DNA of 64,000 nucleotides from Ga0077560 sp046330395 (GTDB taxonomy: Bacteria; Actinomycetota; Thermoleophilia; Miltoncostaeales; Miltoncostaeaceae). The notes beneath the pieces were generated by a model that saw only the letters and a list, made by a program, of their open reading frames with translations, had not been told where the DNA came from and ran no database searches. The DNA is taken from NCBI GenBank assembly GCA_046330395.1, contig JAXLSS010000007.1:61941-125940 (forward strand), given 5' to 3'. Made by a program: the position numbers and the translations under genes. Every line of letters begins with the position of its first letter. Positions within the stretch are counted from its first letter, which is position 1. Shown here piece after piece: positions 7,221 through 15,715 of the stretch.

Positions 7221-8110
7221 GCATCGCGTTCCCCGGGTTCACCGACCGTCGCATCGCGGTGGACACCGGTGCCGGGGAGGTGGCCGCGTGGGTGGGGGGC
7301 GAGGGCCCACCGGTGCTGTTGCTGCACGGCTACCCGCAGTGCCGCACCATGTGGCACCTGGTGGCCCCGCGGCTGGCGGAGACCCGCACCGTGGTGGTTG
7401 CCGACCTGCGGGGGTACGGCGACACCGGGTCCCCCGAGCCCGACGCGGCGGCCACCACGCACAGCAAGCGCGCGATGGCCGCGGACCAGGTGGCCGCCAT
7501 GGCGGCGCTGGGCTTCCCCCGGTTCGACGTGGTGGGCCATGACCGCGGCGGGCGGGTGGCGCACCGCATGGCACTCGACCACCCGGACGCCGTGCGCCGG
7601 GCGGCGGTGCTGGACATCGTCCCCACCCGCACCCTGCTGCGGGGCGGCGACCTGGGGTTCGCCACGGCCTACTGGCACTGGTACTTCCTGGCGCAGGGCG
7701 GGGGGCTGCCCGAGCGCATGATCGGCGGCGACCCGGAGTGGTTCGTGCGGGAGATCATGCGGCGCTGGTCCCGGTATCCGGACCGCCTGCACCCGGAGGC
7801 CCTGGCGGCCTACGTGGCCGCATTCACGCCCCGCGCCGTGGCCGCCTCGTGCGCCGACTACCGCGCGGCCATCGGGCCGGACCTGGAGCACGACGACGCC
7901 GACGCGGACGCCGGCCGCCGCGTCACCCAGCCGCTGCTGGTGCTGTGGGGCGCCCACGGGGCCATGGCGCGCCTGTACGACGTGCTGGACACCTGGCACC
8001 CGGTGGCCGATCGCGCCACCGGCCGGGCGCTGGACAGCGGGCACTTCCTGCCCGAGGAGGCACCCGAGGAGACGCTGCTGGCCCTCCGGGAGTTCCTCTC
8101 CGGGGACTGA
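7217..8110 (+). CDS. Alpha/beta hydrolase, fluoroacetate (haloacetate) dehalogenase-like
   Basis: The 297-residue alpha/beta-hydrolase carries the full fluoroacetate dehalogenase pattern. Nucleophile Asp109 lies in HDRGGRVAHR, where Arg110 and Arg113 match the carboxylate-binding arginines. Asp133 lies in LDIVPT, His154-Trp155 in YWHWYF match the fluoride pocket, a DYRA motif carries the pocket tyrosine, and His276 in SGHFLPEEAP is the base. In the family the aspartate displaces the halide and water cleaves the ester. Aspartate rather than serine as nucleophile argues against an ordinary esterase. Epoxide hydrolase is the main alternative, but the HW pocket pair favours haloacetate. It overlaps dedA by 4 bases. 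Confidence 0.82.
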   Translation: MSIAFPGFTDRRIAVDTGAGEVAAWVGGEGPPVLLLHGYPQCRTMWHLVAPRLAETRTVVVADLRGYGDTGSPEPDAAATTHSKRAMAADQVAAMAALGFPRFDVVGHDRGGRVAHRMALDHPDAVRRAAVLDIVPTRTLLRGGDLGFATAYWHWYFLAQGGGLPERMIGGDPEWFVREIMRRWSRYPDRLHPEALAAYVAAFTPRAVAASCADYRAAIGPDLEHDDADADAGRRVTQPLLVLWGAHGAMARLYDVLDTWHPVADRATGRALDSGHFLPEEAPEETLLALREFLSGD

Positions 8111-9934
8111 CTAGCGCCCCGGGGCCTGCGTGCCCGGCGGGGCGGTCGTGGCGGGTGCCGAGGTGTGGGTCTGGGTGCCGGTCCCGGCCGGCGCCGTGGT
8201 GCCACCGGGGGCGGTGGTGCCGCCCGGCGTGGTGGTGGTGCCGCCCGGCCCCACCCGCACCAGCGCGTTCTCGGGGTGGTACGTCCACGAGTACGTCTCG
8301 TCACGCACCACCGAGTCGTTCTGGAACACCTTTCGGGTGTAGGAGATGCTGAACCCGGGGCCGCCCGCCGGCTGGTCCACCACGCGTGAGCCCGGGGCCA
8401 GGGTGGAGTCCACCGTGACCTTCTCGGTGGGCTGCACGCGGTCGGTGACCGCGCCGGTGGTGGTCTCCACCCGGCGTCCCAGCGGCCGCGAGTACATCTC
8501 CACGGTCACCGAGGTGTCGGTGGCGGTGGCGGCCACGTACAGGGCCGCGGGCCAGTCGTTGCGCACCACCAGCTCGGGGCCGCCCCACGACAGCGTGGCC
8601 TCCCGGCCCGGCGGGTAGCGCCCGATGTAGAACTCGTGCGGGGTGTGGGTCACGATCTGCAGCCCCGCGAAGAACGCGGCGTTGTACAGCGTGGTGGCCA
8701 CCTGGCTCACCCCGCCGCCCACCGCCTCCTCGAACTTGCCGCCCGCGATCTGCGGGGCGCTCACGAACCCGCGGTCCAGGGTGCGCTGCCCCAGCACATC
8801 GTTCAGCGACAGGGTGGCGTTGGGCTGCACCACCGTGCCGTTCAGCAGCTGCACCGCGCGTTTGATGTTGGTCACCCGCGGCTCGCAGCAGATGTACGGG
8901 GTGGTGAACGACGACACCCTGGAGGTGATCCGCAGGGCCCGCAGCTGCGCCGCCGTGCGCGCGGGCGCCACCACGTGCACCGGCAGCTCCACGGTGCCGC
9001 CCACGTGCTGCACCATCGCCTGCGCCAGGAGATCCATGTCGATGCGCAGGCCGGGCCGGTCGCGCTGGATGCGCAGGCGGTCGCCCTGGGGCACGAACGC
9101 GGCGTCGCGCACCTGGGTCTCCACGGCGGCGAAGCGGGTGCGCACCGTGGACTCCAGGGCGGCGGGGTCCAGGCGCACCTCCAGCTCGGGGGCGTGCGGC
9201 ACGAAGCGCAGGGCCGCGCGCAGCACCGCGGCGCGCGGTGTGAGGGTGACGCCCGCGTGGGTGATGGTGGGGGGTGCGGCCAGGAGGGCCCGGGCGCGGT
9301 CACGGGCGGCGCGGGCCTCGGCCACGCTCACCGGCGGGGGGCGGTCGCGGGAGTCCAGCGTGATCACCGGCGGCAGCGTGGTGAGCTGCGCGATGAGGTC
9401 GGCCTCGTCGATGCCGTTGCCGCGGCGGCCCGCCACCACCCGCAGCGCGGTTGGGGTCACCACCACGGTGGCGGCCCGCGGCTGGTCGCCGGCGCCGCGT
9501 TCCACGCGGGTGACCAGCGCCTCCACCGCGGTGGGCGACATGGTGAACCGCAGGGGCACGCGCGTGCCGCCGGCCAGTCCCACCGCGCTGAGCAGCCGGT
9601 GCCCAACGCCGTCGGCCTGCCGGGCGTCGTGGATGGCGGCGTCCACCTGCGGTTGCGCCTCCAGCGTGTGCGGCGAGACGCGCACCTCATCGCCTCCCCC
9701 GGTGCGGATCACGACATCGTGGGACAGCACCTGCTGGGCGTAGCGGCGCACCGCCGCGCGCGCAACATCCGTGCTGAGGCCGCCCACGTCGAGGGTGCCG
9801 ATGCGCACCCCGTCGGGCAGATGGGACGTGTCCGACTGCGCCGCCGCGAAGGCGGCGCCCAGCATCGCCACGCCGGCGAGGGCGAGCGCCATTGACGCGG
9901 CGGAGCGACCGCGGGTTCTCGGGGGCTGCGGCAT
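8111..9934 (-). CDS. VanW family protein with YoaR-type peptidoglycan-binding domains
   Basis: The 607-residue product has an N-terminal membrane anchor or signal (about residues 13-33), two YoaR-like putative peptidoglycan-binding regions (roughly 45-170 and 220-330), and a VanW domain (about 340-480) recognised by NIKRAVQLLNGTVVQPNATLSLND and the GGGVSQVATTLYNAAFFAGL motif. A short beta-rich domain follows, then a Thr/Pro/Gly tail of about 50 residues that resembles the FtsQ tail. VanW proteins are cell-wall associated, and their biochemical role is not settled. It converges on the dehalogenase gene with no gap. Confidence 0.85.
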   Translation of the reverse strand: MPQPPRTRGRSAASMALALAGVAMLGAAFAAAQSDTSHLPDGVRIGTLDVGGLSTDVARAAVRRYAQQVLSHDVVIRTGGGDEVRVSPHTLEAQPQVDAAIHDARQADGVGHRLLSAVGLAGGTRVPLRFTMSPTAVEALVTRVERGAGDQPRAATVVVTPTALRVVAGRRGNGIDEADLIAQLTTLPPVITLDSRDRPPPVSVAEARAARDRARALLAAPPTITHAGVTLTPRAAVLRAALRFVPHAPELEVRLDPAALESTVRTRFAAVETQVRDAAFVPQGDRLRIQRDRPGLRIDMDLLAQAMVQHVGGTVELPVHVVAPARTAAQLRALRITSRVSSFTTPYICCEPRVTNIKRAVQLLNGTVVQPNATLSLNDVLGQRTLDRGFVSAPQIAGGKFEEAVGGGVSQVATTLYNAAFFAGLQIVTHTPHEFYIGRYPPGREATLSWGGPELVVRNDWPAALYVAATATDTSVTVEMYSRPLGRRVETTTGAVTDRVQPTEKVTVDSTLAPGSRVVDQPAGGPGFSISYTRKVFQNDSVVRDETYSWTYHPENALVRVGPGGTTTTPGGTTAPGGTTAPAGTGTQTHTSAPATTAPPGTQAPGR

Positions 9935-9943
9935 TACCGGCCA

Positions 9944-9949
9944 ACCGTA
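9944..9949 (-). promoter_or_regulatory. -10 box of the VanW gene, probably leaderless
   Basis: On the minus strand TACGGT ends 9 bases before the ATG. The rest of the 222-bp gap up to 10156 holds no convincing gene, only GC-rich hairpins. Confidence 0.42.
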
Positions 9950-10125
9950 CCCTGAACGACCCCAGCCGGAGGTCCAGACATGCGCTGTGTGGCACCCCCC
10001 GGAGGGGGCGGTGCGAGGCCGTGACCATGAGGATCACGCAGGATGCGCGATTGGCCGCCCCGGCCCATCCGTCGATGACCAGTGTGCGGGCGCCACCGCC
10101 CCGGGGGGTCGGCGGGGCGTCCGCC

Positions 10126-10148
10126 GGACATCCGCCTCGCGGACGTCC
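10126..10148 (-). terminator. Hairpin after the CPBP protease gene
   Basis: GGACATCCGC (10126-10135) faces GCGGACGTCC (10139-10148) around CTC, with one A-C mismatch. It lies 8 bases beyond the stop of the minus-strand gene. Confidence 0.5.
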
Positions 10149-10156
10149 GGGGGCCG

Positions 10157-10909
10157 TCAGCTCTGCGCGATCAGCGCGACGGCGGCCACGACGTTGACGG
10201 TGGCGTGTGCGGCCACCGAGGCCGCATACCCCCGCCAGCGATACAGCCACGCCAGACCCACGCCCACGAGCATCAGGGCCAGGAGACGCGGCCACATGAA
10301 GTTGAACCAGGTGTCCAGGTGGGAGCACCCGAAGAGCACCCCGCTCAGCACCGCCGCCCACCGGAAGCGCATCCGCCGGGCGAGCGCCCGCAGCAGCAGC
10401 CCCCGGAACAGCAGCTCCTCGCCCAGGGGGGCCAGCAGCACCAGCGCCAGCACCGTGGCGGTGACCGACAGGGGTCCCGACCCCAGCTCGGGGCTGGAGT
10501 CCTTGAGGCGGTCCCGCAGCGAGTGGTCCAGGGCCGTGCCCACCGCCAGGATCACCCCGGACCCGATCACCATGCCCACGCCCACGTTCACGCCCATCAG
10601 CAGGGCGCCGCGGGTGGTGTGCTTGACCCCGAAGATCACGCTGCGGTTGTGGCGGGGCAGCCGGTAGGCCAGGGCCACGGCCATCAGCAGGATGGCCAGG
10701 CTGCCGATGAACACGGCCGTCACGCCGACCCCGGTGCGGTACGCGTCGCCCATCACCGCCACGCCGATGCCGGCCAGGCCGATGGTGAGGATCAGGGCGA
10801 CCGGCACCACCCCGATGGGCGACAGCAACCGCCAGCCGAACCCGGGGGAGGGCTCCATGGCCACCGCGGGCGGCGGTGGCGGCACCGGCGGCGGAACCCG
10901 GATGGACAC
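10157..10909 (-). CDS. CPBP (CAAX protease/bacteriocin-processing) family membrane protease
   Basis: The 250-residue polytopic protein has an N-terminal Pro-rich cytosolic stretch, then about seven hydrophobic segments. The three Rce1/CPBP motifs are visible: LAPLGEELLFRGLLLRAL (EExxxR, metal and catalysis), a second motif around GCSHLDTWFNF (H), and HATVNVVAA (HxxxN). Family members are intramembrane glutamate proteases of mostly unknown substrate. The GTG start is chosen because TATCAT lies 6 bases upstream on the same strand, which fits a leaderless message. It diverges from scpA. Confidence 0.88.
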   Translation of the reverse strand: MSIRVPPPVPPPPPAVAMEPSPGFGWRLLSPIGVVPVALILTIGLAGIGVAVMGDAYRTGVGVTAVFIGSLAILLMAVALAYRLPRHNRSVIFGVKHTTRGALLMGVNVGVGMVIGSGVILAVGTALDHSLRDRLKDSSPELGSGPLSVTATVLALVLLAPLGEELLFRGLLLRALARRMRFRWAAVLSGVLFGCSHLDTWFNFMWPRLLALMLVGVGLAWLYRWRGYAASVAAHATVNVVAAVALIAQS

Positions 10910-10915
10910 TCGGCC

Positions 10916-10921
10916 ATGATA
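10916..10921 (-). promoter_or_regulatory. -10 box of the CPBP protease gene, leaderless
   Basis: TATCAT on the minus strand ends 6 bases before the GTG start, so the expected transcription start falls on or next to the start codon. Confidence 0.5.
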
Positions 10922-10963
10922 GGCGGGGCGGCTCGCGCCTGGAGGTCGTCCGGGGCGCACGGA

Positions 10964-10969
10964 TACCAT
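10964..10969 (+). promoter_or_regulatory. -10 box of scpA, leaderless
   Basis: TACCAT ends 7 bases before the scpA ATG, with no ribosome site between. It lies back to back with the CPBP promoter; the two -10 boxes are 42 bases apart. Confidence 0.5.
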
Positions 10970-10976
10970 CGGGGCG

Positions 10977-11702
10977 ATGGCGGCCACCACACGCGACCCG
11001 CTGCGCCTGCGGCTGGATCTGGATCTGTTCGAGGGACCCCTCGACCTGCTGCTCACGCTCGTGCTGCGCGAGGAGGTGGACCTGGCCGAGCTGGCGCTGG
11101 CCGAGGTTGTGGACGCCACGCTGGGGCGCGGGGAGGCGTGGGACCCGCCCACCGCCGGGGAGCTGGTGCTGCTGCTGTCCGCCGTCGCCGAGCTCGAGGC
11201 CCGGCGGCTGGTGGGTGACGACGACGAGGACATGCAGCCCGACCCCGAGGCCGAGATGGTGCGCGAGCGCCTGGCCCAGCGGCTCATCGACTACGCCCCG
11301 TTCCAGCGCGCGGCCGCGTGGCTCACCGACCGGGACGGGGTGGACGGGGCCGTGCGCTACCGGCGCGTGCCGCTGGGGGCGGCCGCCGGCCTGCCGGTGC
11401 ACGACGACCCCGGGGACCTGGCTGCGGCCATGCAGCGGGTGCTGCTGGCGCCACCCACCCCGTCGCTCACGCACCTCAACCGCATGCGGGTCAACGTGGG
11501 CGAGCTGGTGGCCCGGTTGCGCGGGGCGCTCGGCCGCGCGCCGCGGGTGAGCTTCGAGGCGGTCACCGCCGGCGCCGGGCCGCTTGAGCAGGGGGTCACC
11601 CTGCTGGCGTGCCTGGAGCTCACCCGGCGCGGCGAGGCCACCCTGGACCAGCCCGTGCCGTTCGGTGACATCGACATCAGGCGCGGGCGGGGCGGCCCGT
11701 GA
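10977..11702 (+). CDS. scpA: Segregation and condensation protein A (kleisin)
   Basis: ScpA is the kleisin that bridges the Smc head domains in the chromosome condensation complex. The 241-residue product has the diagnostic N-terminal FEGPLDLLLTLV motif that binds the Smc neck, an acidic linker, and a C-terminal winged-helix region ending in QPVPFGDIDI. scpB overlaps its end by 4 bases (GTGA). The partner smc gene is also in this window at 54.5 kb. The ATG start is supported by the -10 box directly upstream. Confidence 0.93.
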   Translation: MAATTRDPLRLRLDLDLFEGPLDLLLTLVLREEVDLAELALAEVVDATLGRGEAWDPPTAGELVLLLSAVAELEARRLVGDDDEDMQPDPEAEMVRERLAQRLIDYAPFQRAAAWLTDRDGVDGAVRYRRVPLGAAAGLPVHDDPGDLAAAMQRVLLAPPTPSLTHLNRMRVNVGELVARLRGALGRAPRVSFEAVTAGAGPLEQGVTLLACLELTRRGEATLDQPVPFGDIDIRRGRGGP

Positions 11703-12274
11703 GCCTGGTCCGCCAGGTGGAGGCCCTGCTGTTCATCAGCCCCGAGCCGCTGGAGGTGTCCCGCCTGGCCGAGGTGACCGGGGCCGATGAGGAGCGGGTG
11801 CGCACGGCGCTGGAGGTCCTGGCCGAGCAGCACGGCCCCGACCGGGGGCTGGAGGTGGCCGAGGTGGCCGGCGGCTTCGCGCTGCGAGCCCGCGCAGACC
11901 TGGGCGACGTGTGCGACCGGCTGCGGGCCCGGCCGCCCGAGGACCGCCTGTCGCCGGCGGCGCTGGAGACCCTTGCGGTGGTGGCGTACCTGCAGCCGGT
12001 GTCGCGTCCCGAGATCAGCCGCCTGCGCGGCGTGTCCGCCGACGCCACCGTGATGACGCTGGTGGACCGCGGCCTGTTGGAGGAGGCCGGGCGGCCGCAG
12101 GAGGGTGGGGCCATGCGCTACGGCACCACCAGGGCCTTCCAGGAGCGTTTCGGGCTGCGCGGGGCCGGCGACCTGCCGCCGCTGGAGCGGTTCGAGCTGA
12201 GCGGCCCGGAGGCCGACGCCGTGCGCCGTCGCCTGGCCGACGCCGGGCACATGCCGGAGGACGCCGATGGGTGA
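11699..12274 (+). CDS. scpB: Segregation and condensation protein B
   Basis: ScpB dimers bind ScpA and regulate the Smc-kleisin complex. The 191-residue product has two winged-helix domains with the family motifs VEALLFISPEPL near the N-terminus, LSPAALETLAVVAYLQPVSRPEI in the middle, and a C-terminal YGTTRAFQERFGLRGAGDLPPL. The GTG start overlaps scpA by 4 bases and the end overlaps rluB by 8 bases. Confidence 0.95.
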   Translation: MSLVRQVEALLFISPEPLEVSRLAEVTGADEERVRTALEVLAEQHGPDRGLEVAEVAGGFALRARADLGDVCDRLRARPPEDRLSPAALETLAVVAYLQPVSRPEISRLRGVSADATVMTLVDRGLLEEAGRPQEGGAMRYGTTRAFQERFGLRGAGDLPPLERFELSGPEADAVRRRLADAGHMPEDADG

Positions 12275-13025
12275 GGTGGCCGACTGGCCGGCCCCCGGCA
12301 CCCGCATCCACCGCGCGCTGGCCCAGGCCGGGGTGGCCTCACGCCGCAAGGCCGAGCAGCTGGTGGCCGACGGGCGGGTGCTGGTCAACGACACTCCGGC
12401 GGTGATCGGGCAGCCGGTGGGCCCGGGTGACCGCATCGTGGTGGACGGCCGCACGGTGCGCGCCGAGCCGCTGCGGGTGCTGCTGCTCAACAAGCCGATG
12501 GGGGTGGTCACCACCGCCAGCGATCCGCAGGGCCGGCCCACGGTGCTGGACGGCCTGCCCGGGGACGTGCGCCTGTTCCCCGTGGGCCGGCTGGACATCA
12601 ACACCACCGGGGCGCTGCTGGTGACCAACGACGGCGACCTGGCCAACCGGCTGCTGCATCCGCGTGAGCGGGTGCCCAAGGTGTACGAGGCGCTGGTGGA
12701 GGGCCGCGTGTCGGCGGCCACGCTGCGCACGCTGCGGGGCGGGGTGATGCTGGACGACGGCCCGTCGCTGCCGGCGCGGGTTGAGGCGATGGACCGTGAG
12801 CACCCGCGCGCCACCTGGCTGCGCATCGAGATCACCGAGGGGCGCAACCGCATCGTGCGCCGCATGTGCGAGGCCGTGGGCCATCCCGTGCAGCGGCTGC
12901 ACCGGGTGCGGTTCGCGGGCATCGGGGTGGGCGGGCTGCGCACCGGGCAGTGGCGCACGCTCACCGCGGCGGAGCTGGCGCGGCTGCGGCGCGTGGCCGG
13001 CGCGGAACCGACCGGGGCGGGGTGA
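12267..13025 (+). CDS. rluB: rRNA pseudouridine synthase, RsuA/RluB/RluE/RluF family
   Basis: The 252-residue enzyme isomerises a uridine in rRNA; scpAB context and family pattern favour the 23S RluB type. It has an N-terminal S4 RNA-binding domain (RIHRALAQAGVASRRKAEQLV, about residues 13-60), the LLNKPMGVVTT motif, and the catalytic aspartate D110 in GRLDINTTGALLVTNDG. The C-terminal ITEGRNRIVRRMCEAVGHPV motif is complete. Start and stop both overlap neighbours. The precise target base cannot be read from sequence. Confidence 0.9.
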   Translation: MGEVADWPAPGTRIHRALAQAGVASRRKAEQLVADGRVLVNDTPAVIGQPVGPGDRIVVDGRTVRAEPLRVLLLNKPMGVVTTASDPQGRPTVLDGLPGDVRLFPVGRLDINTTGALLVTNDGDLANRLLHPRERVPKVYEALVEGRVSAATLRTLRGGVMLDDGPSLPARVEAMDREHPRATWLRIEITEGRNRIVRRMCEAVGHPVQRLHRVRFAGIGVGGLRTGQWRTLTAAELARLRRVAGAEPTGAG

Positions 13026-13393
13026 ACGTGCAGGAGCGGGTTCGGGCGGTGCGCGGTGCCATCACCGTGGAGCGGGACACCGCGGAGCAGATCCGGGAGG
13101 CCACCACCGAGCTGCTGCACGTCATGATGGAGCGCAACGCCCTGTCGGCCGACGAGTTCATCTCGCTGTTCTTCACGCTCACCCCCGACCTGGGCGCCGA
13201 GTTCCCGGCGGTGGCCGCGCGGCACATGGGGCTCAGCGGTGTGCCGCTGCTGTGCGCCGGCGAGATCGACGTGCCCGGCGCCATGCCCCGCTGCATCCGC
13301 GTGATGGCCCACTGCCACATGCCGGCGCAGCGCCCCGTGCGGCACGTGTACCTGCGGGAGGCGCGCCAGCTGCGCATGGACCTGCCCGAGTGA
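13022..13393 (+). CDS. aroH: Chorismate mutase, AroH type
   Basis: AroH-type chorismate mutase converts chorismate to prephenate as a small trimeric enzyme. The 123-residue product has the family pattern VRAVRGAITVERDTAEQI at the N-terminus (active-site Arg), DEFISLFFTLTPDL, FPAVAARHMG, GVPLLCAGEIDVPG, CIRVMAHCH and HVYLREARQLRMDL. The length matches Bacillus AroH. It overlaps rluB by 4 bases (GTGA). Prephenate would go to TyrA, encoded at 22.6 kb. Confidence 0.94.
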   Translation: MNVQERVRAVRGAITVERDTAEQIREATTELLHVMMERNALSADEFISLFFTLTPDLGAEFPAVAARHMGLSGVPLLCAGEIDVPGAMPRCIRVMAHCHMPAQRPVRHVYLREARQLRMDLPE

Positions 13394-14018
13394 GGCTGGC
13401 CCCGCTGCTGGTGGCCGCGGCGGCGGCCGTGCCGGTGGCGGGCGCGGTGACCCTGGTGGGAGGCGACCCGGGCGGTGCCGTGGCGGTGCACCCGTGCCGC
13501 GACGCGCGGCCGCACACCGGTTGCGCGACGGTGACGGTGGCGGGTGCGAGCACGGCGGTGCGGATCATCCCGGGCGGTGGTGCGTCGGTGGCCTCGCTGC
13601 CCGACCGGGTGGCCGTGTGGGCCGGCGGGGGGTCCGTGCCGGATGCCGGCGCGCCCATGGTGGTCGCGCCTCGCGCCCGCGTCGCGGCCGTGCTGGAACT
13701 GCTGGCGCGCCGCGGCACCGCCGTGGCCTGGGGGGCGTCGGCCCCGGACGCGCTCGCGTTGCTGCGCGCCGGCGGCCGCATCGACGGGGCGCTGCTGCTG
13801 AGCCCGCCGCCCACGTTGCGCCCCGCCGGGCCGCCCGCCGCGGGACCGGTGATGGTGGTGACCGCGCCACCCGTGCCGCCGGCCTTCCGGGGCCTCGCCG
13901 GTCAGCTCACCGTGGTGGTGGGCGACCCCGCGGGAGCCTGCGCGCGGCGGGCCATGGCCGAGTTCGTGCGCGACCCGGCCGCCAACCGGGCGCCCACCAT
14001 CGACTGCCGGACGGCTGA
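13390..14018 (+). CDS. Hypothetical secreted or anchored protein, 3' end uncertain
   Basis: The GTG start overlaps the aroH stop by 4 bases. The protein begins RLAPLLVAAAAAVPVAGAVT, a signal peptide or anchor, followed by Ala/Gly/Pro-rich sequence with VVV and LLL strands and the cysteine pair CRDARPHTGC. I recognise no family. The reading frame stays open to 14352, but beyond about 14010 it runs antisense to the LysR gene and looks non-coding. A TGA at 14016-14018 in another frame would end it if one base is missing nearby, so the end given is an estimate. Confidence 0.5.
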
Positions 14019-14903
14019 GTCCCGCGGCCCGTCGGCCGCGCCGGCGCCCGCGCTGAGGCGGTCCACCAGTGCGGTGACGGCGGCGGGGCGGTGCGCGGCC
14101 ACCAGACCTCCACCCGGTGGGTCAGCCGCGGGGTCACCAACGGCACGGCCACCAGGCCGGGGCCCACCGGGTCGTCCGCCCGGCACCATGCCAGCCCGGC
14201 GCCGGCGGCCACCAGCGCGTCGCGGATGCCGGTGCGCGCGCCCCGGTAGGCCGGCCCGGTGCGCAGCGGCACGTCCAGGGCGCGCGCCACCTGCGCGGCG
14301 GCGCACGGCAGCGCGGGCGTGTCCAGCCAGATGGCCGACCGCACCGCGGTGAGCTCCAGCCCGGACCGCCCGGCCAGGGGATGGTCGGCGGGCAGCAGCA
14401 CGGCCACGTCACGCTCGTCCATCTGGGTCACCCGCACGGCGGGCAGCATGCGTGGCGGCAGGGGATCCCCGGGTGCCGAGACGCCGTCGATCACCGCAAC
14501 GTCGCACTCGCCCGTGGCCAGCGCGGCCAGGGCGGCGGCGGCGTCGGCGATCCCGATGGTCCCCGCGGCGACCAGCGGCGCCGGATCCACCAGCAGGTCC
14601 GCCGCCGGGCTCACCAGCACCCGCGGCGCGGTGGGGGGACCCTCGGCGGCCCGCCTGGCCTCCGCGGTGGCTGCGCCGGCGGCCAGCACGATCTCGCGCG
14701 CGTGCTCCACGAAGCGCTCGCCCGCGGGCGTGGGCGACACGGGCCGCCGCACCACCAGCGGCAGGCCCACCTGCGCCTCCAGCGCGGCGATCTGCTGCGA
14801 CACGGCCGACTGGGTGTAGCCCAGGCCTTCGCGCGGCCGCGGAGAAGGACCGGTGGTCCACCACGGCGATCAACGTCGTCAGCGCACGCACATCCACGCG
14901 CAT
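13902..14903 (-). CDS. LysR-family transcriptional regulator, frame broken twice
   Basis: The N-terminus MRVDVRALTTLIAVVDHRSF is in one frame, then LGYTQSAVSQQIAALEAQVG and the effector domain are in a second. After VEVW near 14095 the sensible continuation HRPAAVTALVDRLSAG is in a third. Joined, they give a normal LysR of about 300 residues: a winged helix-turn-helix (about 5-62), a linker helix and a periplasmic-binding-like sensor domain. Breaks lie near 14838 (one extra base is the simplest repair) and near 14097 (one base missing). The stop at 13902 is that of the last frame; the true end may be nearer 14000. The gene diverges from the amidotransferase-like gene, its probable target. Confidence 0.75.
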
Positions 14904-14911
14904 CATCATCC

Positions 14912-14927
14912 CTGATGGGATCATCAG
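14912..14927. promoter_or_regulatory. Palindromic operator between LysR and amidotransferase genes
   Basis: CTGATG (14912-14917) and CATCAG (14922-14927) form a perfect inverted repeat with spacer GGAT. It sits 9 bases before the LysR start and about 45 bases before the divergent gene, the classic place for a LysR autoregulatory and activating site. Confidence 0.6.
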
Positions 14928-14972
14928 AAACCATCGTTGGACCTGATGAGCGCGCGCGGGGAGACTGCGCCC

Positions 14973-15689
14973 ATGACCACTCCCATCCGCATCGCCCTCG
15001 TGGGCGACCACGCCGAGCACGTCGCCGCCCACCGCGCCATCCCGCAGCGGATGGCGGCCCTGCCCGCCGCCCTGCCCGCCGACCCGTACTGGATCCCCAC
15101 CGACGCGGTCGACCCCCCCGAGATCGCCCGTTTCGACGCCGTGTGGGTGGTGCCGGGCTCCCCGTACCGCTCCGAGGACGGCGCCATCACCGCCATCCGC
15201 GTGGCGCGCGAGGAGGGCATCCCGTTCCTGGGCACCTGCGGCGGCTTCCAGCACGCCCTGCTGGAGTTCGCCCGCAACGTGGCCGGCCTGCCCGAGGCCG
15301 CGCACGCCGAGAACGATCCCGTCGCGCCGATGCGCCTGGTGGAACTGCTCACCTGCTCGCTGGTGGGCCACGAGGGCACCGTGCACCTGGACCCTGATTC
15401 CCGCGTGGCCGCCGCGGTGGGCGGCACCCTGCGCACCGAGCGGTACCGGTGCAGCTACGGCATGGCCCCCCGGTTCGCGCCCCGGCTGGAGGCCGCGGGC
15501 ATGCGGTTCTCGGGACGTGACGCAGCCGGCGGCGACCGGGTGCTGGAGCTGCCCGGCCACCCGTTCTTCGTGGGCACCCTGTTCCAGCCCGAGCTGGCGG
15601 GCGGGGCGGGCGAGGTGCACCCGCTCATCACCGCCATGGTGGAGGCGGCGCACGCCCGCCGGCGCGCGGCGGTGCCGGCCGCCGGCTGA
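14973..15689 (+). CDS. Class I glutamine amidotransferase-like protein (CTP-synthase C-terminal-region-related)
   Basis: The 238-residue product resembles the family named CTP synthase C-terminal region-related (seleno)protein. It has IALVGDH at the N-terminus, VVPGSPYRSEDGAITAIR, the nucleophile elbow FLGTCGGFQHALLEFARNV with a normal cysteine codon, the motif LTCSLVGHEGTV, and a C-terminal GHPFFVGTLFQPE carrying the triad His and Glu. The substrate is unknown. GGGGAG precedes the ATG at 14973; an in-frame ATG at 14946 is an alternative. It is divergent from the LysR gene and likely under its control. Confidence 0.72.
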   Translation: MTTPIRIALVGDHAEHVAAHRAIPQRMAALPAALPADPYWIPTDAVDPPEIARFDAVWVVPGSPYRSEDGAITAIRVAREEGIPFLGTCGGFQHALLEFARNVAGLPEAAHAENDPVAPMRLVELLTCSLVGHEGTVHLDPDSRVAAAVGGTLRTERYRCSYGMAPRFAPRLEAAGMRFSGRDAAGGDRVLELPGHPFFVGTLFQPELAGGAGEVHPLITAMVEAAHARRRAAVPAAG

Positions 15690-15715
15690 CCGCCGCTGCT
15701 GTCAGTGTGCGCCGC

